Part shown: positions 1-6,713 of the stretch, one piece after another
How positions within the stretch are numbered: the stretch's first letter is position 1
Layout of the letters: each line of letters begins with the position of its first letter
NCBI GenBank assembly: GCA_902624655.1
Contig: CACNYJ010000004.1
Coordinates: forward strand, 16,001-80,000
Reading direction: 5' to 3'
DNA from: an uncultured Thiothrix sp.
Lineage (GTDB): Bacteria > Pseudomonadota > Gammaproteobacteria > Poriferisulfidales > GCA-002705445
DNA: 64,000 bases
Position numbers and translations under genes: made by a program
The notes under the pieces: generated by a model
Seen by the model: the letters and a program-made list of their open reading frames with translations, nothing else
Databases searched by the model: none
What the model was told of the DNA's origin: nothing

Positions 1-185
1 TTTAATGTATCTGCATACGACCTCATTGAAGAAAGAAATAATAGTAATTTACTTTTATGGTGTTTTTCATATGTGCAAAGATCATAGTCTTCGGCCATAA
101 AGAATATATGATCGGATTTGTATGACTTTATATTATTGGGCGGGAATAATTGATTCCCAAGTATTATAAATAGTTTATTTTTCAT
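1..185 (-). CDS. Cryptochrome/photolyase-related protein (5' part only)
   Basis: The first 61 codons of a minus-strand gene are present; the rest lies left of the window. The start is the ATG read from the CAT at 183-185. The N-terminus reads MKNKLFIILGNQLFPPN, then FFMAEDYDLCTYEKHHKSK and a segment ending SSMRSYADTL. This matches the start of the photolyase-related (FeS-BCP / PhrB-like, COG3046) family: an ILGDQL-type first strand, then M-E-x(6)-YxxHHKxK and an MRxxA segment. Members bind FAD and an iron-sulfur cluster and repair UV photoproducts with light. The catalytic half is not visible, so repair specificity cannot be judged. Confidence 0.72.
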   Translation of the reverse strand, partial: MKNKLFIILGNQLFPPNNIKSYKSDHIFFMAEDYDLCTYEKHHKSKLLLFLSSMRSYADTL

Positions 186-372
186 AACATTTAATTTTTA
201 ATTATATTAACAAATTTTTTCCTTTAATAATTTAAACAAAATATAGAATATTAATTTATAATTTTCTTTACAACGTAAAAATCGTATTATCTTTTACTTG
301 TCTTTAAAATACTCAATGTATAACAATTTAAAGCCTTTATCATATAGTTGTAAGATATTATAATTCCTATTT

Positions 373-1146
373 ATGAATATTATTCAAATACCAGCGTTCT
401 CTGATAACTATCTATGGTTACTTCACGAGAGTAATCTAAGAGATGCCGTTGTAGTTGATCCAGGCGACCATACACCAATACTAAAAGCTTTAGAAGAGAA
501 TAATTTGGACCTAAAAGATATTTTGATAACACATCATCATAATGATCACATTGGGGGAATTTTAGAACTAAAAAAGCTATTCCCTGATGTTAATATTTAT
601 GGTCCATCCGACAAAAGAATTCCTGCAAATATAATTGTAAAAGATGGGGAGAGGGTAAAGCTAAATTCTTTACATGAGACTTTCAAGGTCATAGATGTTA
701 AAGGACATACCAATAGTCATGTAGCATATTATTTTAAAAATAAACTTTTTTGTGGAGATACATTATTTTCATGCGGATGTGGAAGGTTATTTGAAGGTTC
801 ATATATTGATATGCATAAAGCACTGTCTAAAATTAAGCAGCTTCCAAAAGAGACAATGATCTATTGTGCCCATGAATATACTCTTGATAATATAGGTTTT
901 GCTAAACTGGTTGATCCAAATAATGAAGATCTCATTAGCATGGAAAAAAAAGTTAAAAAAATAATTGATAAGGGGGGATATTCTATTCCGTCAAAGTTAG
1001 AGAGTGAATTAAAAATTAACCCATTTCTACGATTTGATATACCAAACATAAAGCAATCCGTACAAAATCATTTTAACACTGAGATTAAAAGTGAAGCAGA
1101 GATTTTTAAATATATTAGAGAATGGAAAGATAAAGAGTATGATTAA
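373..1146 (+). CDS. gloB: Hydroxyacylglutathione hydrolase (glyoxalase II)
   Basis: This 257-residue metallo-beta-lactamase-fold protein would hydrolyse S-lactoylglutathione to lactate and glutathione in the cytoplasm. The binuclear metal site is visible: THHHNDHIGG (H54, H56, D58, H59), GHTNSH near residue 112, CGDTLF with the bridging Asp near 129, and CAHEYT near 167. Length and the family C-terminal HAGH domain are normal. The 187-bp gap before it is shared with the divergent photolyase-like gene and presumably holds both promoters. Its stop overlaps the next gene by 8 bases. Confidence 0.93.
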   Translation: MNIIQIPAFSDNYLWLLHESNLRDAVVVDPGDHTPILKALEENNLDLKDILITHHHNDHIGGILELKKLFPDVNIYGPSDKRIPANIIVKDGERVKLNSLHETFKVIDVKGHTNSHVAYYFKNKLFCGDTLFSCGCGRLFEGSYIDMHKALSKIKQLPKETMIYCAHEYTLDNIGFAKLVDPNNEDLISMEKKVKKIIDKGGYSIPSKLESELKINPFLRFDIPNIKQSVQNHFNTEIKSEAEIFKYIREWKDKEYD

Positions 1147-1861
1147 AATTTCATTACCAGTATTATTTATTTTTTTTATTACTTATGAAAATACTTTTTC
1201 AAATAATTATAATTGTGAGTTTGTATATGCAAAGTGTTTTGAAAATATACCTGTAGAAATGATTTCTTACTTTGAGGCATACAAAAAAATAGGAATAGTT
1301 AATAAAGATGATATAAATTTAAGAAATATACCTGTAATAAACTCTTCAAATAGTAAGATAATTGGAAAGTTATACAAGAATGACGAAGTAAGAATAGAAA
1401 AAATTTTTTTTGTAAAAAATAATACATATGTCGATATTCAGTTAGCAAACTCTGGTAAAGAAAGAGTAAATAATTACAGATATAATAAGTGGTATCAAGT
1501 TTCAAATGGAGAAATATCTGGCTTTGTCTTTTTTGAATTTGTTGACATCAAAAAAAAACAAACATTTTTTGACCGTTATAGACATATTGATTCGGTAGAT
1601 TGGTTTAAAGATAAGATAAAACCAAATAAAAGTATCGAAATTATAATAAAGAAAGATAGTTCAACAAATACATTCAATTTAAAAGGCTATGCTTGGCATT
1701 ACAACAATGGTTACTCTGAAATTGAAAAAATTTTTTCAGAGAGCGAAATATTAAAAAAATACTTTCAAGACAAAGATATAAAAATCTTCTTTTTTGATGA
1801 AAAAGAAATTTACATAGAGTCTTCCCAAGAAATATTTACAGGAATTTATAAAAAATTCTAG
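1139..1861 (+). CDS. Secreted SH3-like domain protein
   Basis: I start this gene at the ATG at 1139, which overlaps the gloB stop and begins with a hydrophobic signal-like segment (MIKISLPVLFIFFITYENTF). An upstream ATG at 1091 would add 16 charged residues inside gloB and bury the signal. Of the 240 residues, about 50-140 look like a bacterial SH3 domain: a DINLRNIPVINS strand typical of SH3b openings, and a late WYQVSNGEISGFVFFEFV segment resembling the usual W-x-x-V-x(5)-G-F-V signature. The C-terminal 100 residues are lysine-rich with no family I recognise. Such proteins usually act in the periplasm on the cell wall, but function here is unknown. Confidence 0.6.
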   Translation: MIKISLPVLFIFFITYENTFSNNYNCEFVYAKCFENIPVEMISYFEAYKKIGIVNKDDINLRNIPVINSSNSKIIGKLYKNDEVRIEKIFFVKNNTYVDIQLANSGKERVNNYRYNKWYQVSNGEISGFVFFEFVDIKKKQTFFDRYRHIDSVDWFKDKIKPNKSIEIIIKKDSSTNTFNLKGYAWHYNNGYSEIEKIFSESEILKKYFQDKDIKIFFFDEKEIYIESSQEIFTGIYKKF

Positions 1862-1864
1862 TTT

Positions 1865-2146
1865 TTAGTCGTCTCGACTTGTTATTTCAATTAGATGATA
1901 TCCAAACTGTGTTTGAACCGGACCGTGAACTTTATTTAACTCACCTGTGAAAACAACATCGTTAAATTCTTTAACCATCTGCCCAGGGGCAAACGAACCA
2001 AGGTCCCCACCATTTGCCCCTGAGGGGCAAGAAGAATTAATTTTAGCAGCCTCAGCAAAGTCTAGACCATCTTCAATTTCCTTTTTTAAGCTTAAGCACT
2101 GTTCCTCAGTTTCAACTAATATGTGTCTTGCTGTTGCTTGTGTCAT
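1865..2146 (-). CDS. ppiC: Parvulin-type peptidyl-prolyl isomerase
   Basis: This is a single-domain, 93-residue cytoplasmic parvulin. It opens ATARHILVET and contains CPSGANGGDLGSF and FGYHLIEI, the family's active-site blocks. There is no signal peptide or SurA-type N-domain, as in E. coli PpiC. It is the last gene of the minus-strand run that starts with glnS. Its stop lies 3 bases from the end of the convergent SH3 gene, and no terminator hairpin is visible between them. Confidence 0.93.
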   Translation of the reverse strand: MTQATARHILVETEEQCLSLKKEIEDGLDFAEAAKINSSCPSGANGGDLGSFAPGQMVKEFNDVVFTGELNKVHGPVQTQFGYHLIEITSRDD

Positions 2147-2196
2147 AATTTCTCCAAAAATTTTTAATTAGTAATATGACTTTATATTTGTTTTTT

Positions 2197-2529
2197 TTAT
2201 AAGTCTAGCCATAATTTTTTAGGCTGCTTCATTCCTGCTAATAGGCAGCCTTGCTGTCCATATCCGAATGGAAATAGCTTATATACAAACTTTCTTGTTG
2301 CTTTTTTCTCATCAAAATTTTCTTTAATAAACTTTAATATATGTCTAAGCTCAGGAACACGCATTGTTTTTTCATATTGCTCTCGAATTAAGTTTATTAT
2401 AAACCAATGATCACTGGTAAGCACCAAACCCATTGTTTTTGCATTGGAGGTTGCAAACTCTATCGTCCAGTCATCCGGGTTTATTAAAAAACCATCTTCA
2501 TCCGTAAGTTTTTTAAAATTATTATTCAC
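2197..2529 (-). CDS. DsrC/TusE-family sulfur-carrier-like protein lacking the C-terminal Cys
   Basis: This 110-residue protein has the DsrC/TusE fold signatures: DEDGFLINPDDW at the start, then TSDHWFIINLIREQYE and a C-terminal LFPFGYGQQGCLLAGM. DsrC and TusE carry sulfur on a penultimate cysteine in a flexible tail, and DsrC has a second cysteine eleven residues earlier. Here the upstream cysteine (QGC) is kept, but the penultimate one is replaced; the tail ends KQPKKLWLDL. It therefore cannot do the normal TusE persulfide relay through that residue. It overlaps the glutaredoxin-like gene by 8 bases, suggesting the two proteins work together, perhaps in thiol transfer or regulation. No other tus or dsr genes are nearby. 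Confidence 0.85.
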   Translation of the reverse strand: MNNNFKKLTDEDGFLINPDDWTIEFATSNAKTMGLVLTSDHWFIINLIREQYEKTMRVPELRHILKFIKENFDEKKATRKFVYKLFPFGYGQQGCLLAGMKQPKKLWLDL

Positions 2530-2887
2530 TTAGTCTTTTATCAAAATATGCGATTATATCTGAAGATTCATACAGCCATTCTTCAGAGCTGTTATCTTTT
2601 ATAATTTTGAGGCAGGGTACTTGAATTTTTCCACCAACAATTTTTAATTCCTGCCTATTTATTTGATTATTCTTGGCATCTTTAATTTCAATATTAAGAG
2701 AATTTTTTCTTAAATATCTCCTAACTTTTACACAAAATGGACAAGTGTGGAACTGATAAATACTATGGCCTTTAAATTTTGAATCAATTTCAATTTGCTC
2801 TTTCGGCGTTCTTTCAATTTTTTTAGGTCTTGTCAAAAAGTCTAACAATAAAATAATTCTTCCTAATATCCATCTAATAACTTTCAT
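2522..2887 (-). CDS. Membrane-anchored glutaredoxin-like protein
   Basis: The first 20 or so residues form a hydrophobic segment (VIRWILGRIILLLDFL), followed by a basic linker. From about residue 40 there is a glutaredoxin / GST N-terminal thioredoxin fold with the active site HTCPFCVKVRR and a cis-proline block GGKIQVPCLKI. Length is 121 residues. It would use glutathione to reduce or deglutathionylate partners at the membrane. It sits 5 bases after glnS and overlaps the DsrC-like gene. The exact substrate is unknown. Confidence 0.82.
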   Translation of the reverse strand: MKVIRWILGRIILLLDFLTRPKKIERTPKEQIEIDSKFKGHSIYQFHTCPFCVKVRRYLRKNSLNIEIKDAKNNQINRQELKIVGGKIQVPCLKIIKDNSSEEWLYESSDIIAYFDKRLSE

Positions 2888-2892
2888 TAAAT

Positions 2893-4533
2893 TTATCCTT
2901 TCTTATTTTTCCACGTATCTTTTAAAGAAACAATTTGATTATAAATAATTATATTATCTTTTGATTTTTTATCTCTAATAAAATATCCAACTCTTTCAAA
3001 CTGATATCTTTTATCATAATTATCTATATTTACATTATTTTCAATTTTTGCATTATTTTTTTCAACCAATGAATCTTCATTAAAACTTTCTAACCCCTTT
3101 GGATTGGCTTCTGTAAATAATCTATCATACAAATTTATCTGTACATCAATACAATCCTTAGCATTAACCCAATGAATCATACCTTTTACTTTATTTCCTT
3201 TATTGATATCCCTACTTTCGGAATCATATGTGCAATCTAATTCAGTTATATCTCCTTTTGCGTTCTTGATCACTTTTTGACATGTAATGTTGAACGCATG
3301 CCTTAATCTAACCTCTTTACCAGGAGAAAGTCTAAAATACTTCTTCTCCGGTATTTCCATAAAGTCTGACCGATCAATATAAACCTCTCTAGATATATTT
3401 ATATTTCTATAACTATTTTTATTGCTTGGATTATTCGGAGCTTTTACAACTTCTTCTTCATCTTTTGGATAATTAGATATTGTTACCTTTAATGGATCTA
3501 AAACGCCCATTACTCTTTCGGCTGATAAATTTAATTCTTCTCGAATAGTATTTTCCAAAACACCCATCTCTATAAAACTATTTTTTTTTGTTACACCTAT
3601 ACGACTACAGAAATCTTTTATAGAATTCGGCGTAAAACCTCGTCTTCGTAATCCAGATATAGTTGGCATTCTTGGATCATCCCATCCATCGACATTTTTA
3701 CTTTCTATCAATTCAGCTAATTTTCTTTTGCTCATTACATTATTTTCAAGCATAAGTCGAGCAAACTCAATTTGCTGAGGTTTATTCTTATGTTGAATCT
3801 TCTCAATAATCCAATCGTATAGTTCTCTGTGATCCTCAAACTCAAGAGTGCATAACGAATGCGTAATATTTTCTTGAGCATCAGAAATACAGTGAGTGAA
3901 ATCATAAAGCGGGTAAATCTGCCAATCGTTACCCGTTCTATGATGTCTAATTTTTTTTATTCTATAAATTACTGGGTCTCTCATATTAATATTTGAAGAT
4001 GACATATCTATTTTTAATCTCAAAACATATTCACCCTCTTCATAGTTGCCGTTTCGCATTTCTTCGAAAATTCTTAAACTTTCTTCTGTTGGTCTATTCC
4101 TGTCTTTACTATTTATTCCAGGTTCAGTTAGGGTCCCTCTAAGTTTCTTAATTTCTTCTGCGGAAGATGAGTCAATATAAGCATAATTATTTTTAATTAG
4201 CTCAATTGCATAAGTATATAATTCGTTAAAATAATCTGATGCGAAATGTATTTCGTCCCAATTATATTCTAACCATGCAACATCACGCTTAATTGAATTT
4301 ATATATTCTTCGCTTTCTTTTTCTGGATTTGTATCGTCAAATCTTAAATTGCATTTCCCATTATATTTTTTTGCAATTTCAAAGTTCAAGCATATTGATT
4401 TGGCGTGACCGATATGAAGATACCCATTAGGCTCTGGAGGAAATCTTGTATGAACTCGCCCACCAAATTTTTTAGTGCTATTATCTTTATCAATAGTATT
4501 TGTTATAAAATTTGTATCGTTAGGTTTTTCCAT
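2893..4533 (-). CDS. glnS: Glutaminyl-tRNA synthetase
   Basis: This 546-residue class I synthetase charges tRNA-Gln. The HIGH motif is in PNGYLHIGHAKS near residue 40, and the KMSKS counterpart is VMSKRK near 267. The N-terminus aligns with the E. coli start (TNFI.. then VHTRFPPEPNG), which supports the ATG at 4533. That ATG shares the CATG tetranucleotide with the divergent birA start. It is first of a four-gene minus-strand operon; the glutaredoxin-like gene starts 5 bases downstream. Because the starts overlap, its promoter must lie within birA. Confidence 0.96.
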   Translation of the reverse strand: MEKPNDTNFITNTIDKDNSTKKFGGRVHTRFPPEPNGYLHIGHAKSICLNFEIAKKYNGKCNLRFDDTNPEKESEEYINSIKRDVAWLEYNWDEIHFASDYFNELYTYAIELIKNNYAYIDSSSAEEIKKLRGTLTEPGINSKDRNRPTEESLRIFEEMRNGNYEEGEYVLRLKIDMSSSNINMRDPVIYRIKKIRHHRTGNDWQIYPLYDFTHCISDAQENITHSLCTLEFEDHRELYDWIIEKIQHKNKPQQIEFARLMLENNVMSKRKLAELIESKNVDGWDDPRMPTISGLRRRGFTPNSIKDFCSRIGVTKKNSFIEMGVLENTIREELNLSAERVMGVLDPLKVTISNYPKDEEEVVKAPNNPSNKNSYRNINISREVYIDRSDFMEIPEKKYFRLSPGKEVRLRHAFNITCQKVIKNAKGDITELDCTYDSESRDINKGNKVKGMIHWVNAKDCIDVQINLYDRLFTEANPKGLESFNEDSLVEKNNAKIENNVNIDNYDKRYQFERVGYFIRDKKSKDNIIIYNQIVSLKDTWKNKKG

Positions 4534-5353
4534 GAAAAATAAAGATGATTTATTAAATCCATATTATATACGAGATTTACTTTCATTAGAATCTAGATTG
4601 CTAGTTCCTGTTATTCAAGTTTTTGATTCTACCGACTCAACAAATAACATACTCATGGAAAAAAATTGTATATATCCTAACGGCCATACTTGTTTCTCAG
4701 AGGAGCAAACCAATGCCAGAGGAGTTTCAGGCAATAGTTGGCAAAATGTTTATAAGAATATTTGTTTCTCTGTAGCATGGAACTTTAAAGAAAACACTTT
4801 AAATTTTCATATGTTAAATTTTCTTGTTGCAATCAAATTAATTAAAGCTTTAGAAAGAATCGGATATATTGGAATTCAAGCTAAATGGCCAAATGATATT
4901 GTTTATGAAGGCTTTAAACTAGGCGGTATTTTAATTGATATTAAATTTAAAAAAAACTCCCAAATTTTTATTGTTTTAGGTATTGGCCTAAATTTAGAAT
5001 TATCAAACATAGATAAAAAAAATATTGACCAAAAAGCTACAGATCTAAAATCAGTGAATTCAAAAATTAAATTAGATAGAAATAAGTACTCTGCTGAACT
5101 ATTAGAAGCTATTATAGAATGTCTATCACAATTTGAAAAATATGATTGTAAAAAAATATCAGACGAATGGAATTGTATTGATTATAATTTTAATAAAGTA
5201 AAAATGATTAAAGTTTGTAATAATGAAATTATAAAGGTTCAAATGAAGGGAATTAATTCAGATGGACAGCTATGCTGCCTTCATGGAAATAGATTCAATA
5301 ATTATAATTTTAATGAGGTTGAAATAATTAAAGATGAAATTTTACGCAATTGA
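4532..5353 (+). CDS. birA: Biotin--[acetyl-CoA-carboxylase] ligase, catalytic-only form
   Basis: I start at the ATG at 4532; an in-frame ATG at 4475 would run into glnS and adds nothing family-like. The 273-residue protein lacks the N-terminal winged helix of bifunctional BirA, so it should biotinylate AccB without repressing transcription. Visible blocks are FDSTDSTNN, KWPNDIVYEGFKLGGILI (catalytic Lys in KWPND) and LGIGLNL. The biotinyl-AMP loop, normally GRGRRGR, reads ARGVSGN here, losing several basic residues including the position of E. coli R118. It overlaps coaX by 20 bases, as in many gammaproteobacteria. Confidence 0.88.
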   Translation: MKNKDDLLNPYYIRDLLSLESRLLVPVIQVFDSTDSTNNILMEKNCIYPNGHTCFSEEQTNARGVSGNSWQNVYKNICFSVAWNFKENTLNFHMLNFLVAIKLIKALERIGYIGIQAKWPNDIVYEGFKLGGILIDIKFKKNSQIFIVLGIGLNLELSNIDKKNIDQKATDLKSVNSKIKLDRNKYSAELLEAIIECLSQFEKYDCKKISDEWNCIDYNFNKVKMIKVCNNEIIKVQMKGINSDGQLCCLHGNRFNNYNFNEVEIIKDEILRN

Positions 5354-6074
5354 TTTTGGCCATACAAACTACAAAATTAGTTTAATTAAAGACAATAAAG
5401 TTATTTCAAAATTCAAAAGTGGTTATCATGAACATTCGATAATTGACGAGCTTATTTCAAAATCAGAATATGCTGAGTTTGAAAAAATATTATGCTGTAG
5501 TGTAATTCATGAAAGTGTCATAAATTCAATTTTGAATGAATTGCCTAGCGATATAAAAAATAAAATTAAGTTTATAAAGACTGAAGACTGTCAGAAATTT
5601 TTATCGTTAGCTTATAAAAAAAATTCTCATAGGCTTGGAGTGGATAGAGCTTTAAATCTAATAGCTGCTTCAAAAAAATGTGATCGTGATTTAATTGTAA
5701 TTGACGCAGGTACTGCAATAACTATTGATTATCTTGATTCAAATAAAAAACATTTAGGGGGTATAATCTTACCCAGCAAAGAGATCATCGATAGAATTTT
5801 TTTAGAAATGCTAAGTTTTAATTTTTTAGAAGAGGAAGTGCAGGATACTATATTTTCACAAAATACTAGATCTTGCATTGAGAATGGCTCGAGAATATCC
5901 GCGTATAATAGCATTAACTACATTATTGATAAAATGAGTTCTAAATCGAAAAATTTCCCCGTTATTTATGTCACCGGAGGAAATGCTCAAAATATTATTG
6001 AGAATTGTAACCACTCTTTAATACATGTAGAATCACTGCTTTTCGAAGGTCTCGCATGTGTTGAAAGCGATTAA
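5334..6074 (+). CDS. coaX: Type III pantothenate kinase
   Basis: This 246-residue ASKHA-fold kinase makes 4'-phosphopantothenate in CoA synthesis. Motifs seen are the phosphate-1 loop DFGHTNYKISL (usual form DxGNTxxK, with His for Asn here), LGVDRALNLIAA, the DAGTAITIDY loop with the catalytic Asp, and a GG-ILPS segment. It overlaps birA and ends 2 bases before tRNA-Thr(TGT), so the tRNA may be processed from a birA-coaX transcript. Confidence 0.92.
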   Translation: MKFYAIDFGHTNYKISLIKDNKVISKFKSGYHEHSIIDELISKSEYAEFEKILCCSVIHESVINSILNELPSDIKNKIKFIKTEDCQKFLSLAYKKNSHRLGVDRALNLIAASKKCDRDLIVIDAGTAITIDYLDSNKKHLGGIILPSKEIIDRIFLEMLSFNFLEEEVQDTIFSQNTRSCIENGSRISAYNSINYIIDKMSSKSKNFPVIYVTGGNAQNIIENCNHSLIHVESLLFEGLACVESD

Positions 6075-6076
6075 AT

Positions 6077-6153
6077 GCCGCCTTAGCTCAGTTGGCCAGA
6101 GCAGGGGTTTTGTAAACCTCAGGTCGTCAGTTCGAATCTGACAGGCGGCTCCA
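6077..6153 (+). tRNA. tRNA-Thr (anticodon TGT)
   Basis: A full cloverleaf folds. The acceptor stem is GCCGCCT/AGGCGGC, the anticodon stem is GGGGT/ACCTC with loop TTTGTAA, and the T-arm is GTCAG-TTCGAAT-CTGAC. A discriminator T is followed by an encoded CCA. The gene starts 2 bases after the coaX stop. In the common gammaproteobacterial order this tRNA is followed directly by tRNA-Tyr; here about 10 kb of other genes intervene. Confidence 0.97.
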
Positions 6154-6270
6154 TATACAGCTTTCGTATACTCATATGGTAATATATTATGGTTGTTTTA
6201 TTATCCATTATAGGTTATCTTAATAAGCATAAGTTAATATAGATGTATAGTAATATTGAAGTAAAAGCTT

Positions 6271-6294
6271 AGGAAAAACGCTATGAAACAATGA
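6271..6294 (+). promoter_or_regulatory. Shine-Dalgarno plus three-codon minicistron coupled to fwdD
   Basis: AGGA at 6271-6274 lies 8 bases before an ATG at 6283, ideal spacing. That ATG opens the four-codon frame ATG-AAA-CAA-TGA, whose stop overlaps the fwdD start as ATGA at 6291-6294. The fwdD ATG itself is 16 bases from the AGGA, too far for good direct initiation, and no in-frame alternative start exists after the upstream stop TAG at 6270-6272. Ribosomes may therefore load on the minicistron and reinitiate at fwdD. The preceding 6154-6270 is AT-rich leader or promoter DNA with no clear -35/-10 pair. Confidence 0.45.
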
Positions 6295-6683
6295 AAGGAC
6301 AATTAATACTCATACCGGGCCGCTCGGCTAAACAGGGTGTCGGCTTGAATAAGGGTAAGCTTAAGGATGAGTATCAAAAGGTCACTACTACTCTTGAAGT
6401 AAGTTTCGAAGACGCAGCCAGAATGGGATTAGAAACTGGCGACCATGTAAAGATAAGCAACAATATTGGTGAGACCAATGTAACAGTAAAAGCTCTCAGA
6501 GAAGGAAAAATTCCAGAGGGTTATGCTTTTATTCCTTATGGCCCACCGTCAAGCTGTTTATTTGATGGCGAAACATGCGGAACAGGAATGCCAGCTTCAA
6601 AGGGAATGACAATTGATGTTGAATTTATAAAAAAAGGCGAGAAGAAGAAAACAAAATTACCCCCAAGGACTGCAGCGGGTTAA
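6291..6683 (+). CDS. fwdD: Formylmethanofuran dehydrogenase subunit D (molybdopterin-dinucleotide-binding)
   Basis: This 130-residue subunit matches the FwdD/FmdD family, the C-terminal cofactor-binding barrel of the Mo/W formate-dehydrogenase superfamily encoded separately. Visible are LILIPGRSAKQG at the N-terminus, DEYQKVT, a ..MGLETGDHVKISN.. barrel segment, and the family hallmark FIPYGPPSS...TGMPASKG near residues 80-105. It would help bind the bis-pyranopterin metal cofactor together with FwdB. The Fhc complexes of known aerobic methylotrophs do not need such a subunit, so its presence argues for a metal-containing enzyme. It leads the operon, 30 bases before fwdB. Confidence 0.85.
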   Translation: MKGQLILIPGRSAKQGVGLNKGKLKDEYQKVTTTLEVSFEDAARMGLETGDHVKISNNIGETNVTVKALREGKIPEGYAFIPYGPPSSCLFDGETCGTGMPASKGMTIDVEFIKKGEKKKTKLPPRTAAG

Positions 6684-6713
6684 TTATTAAGAGGAGATAA
6701 TTAAGGAGATATT

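Noticed and set aside
2893-4533. Glutamyl-tRNA synthetase (discriminating or non-discriminating) instead of glnS
   Set aside because: The N-terminal TNFI...VHTRFPPEPNGYLHIGHAKS and VMSKRK motif with a long anticodon-binding C-terminus match GlnRS, not GltX.
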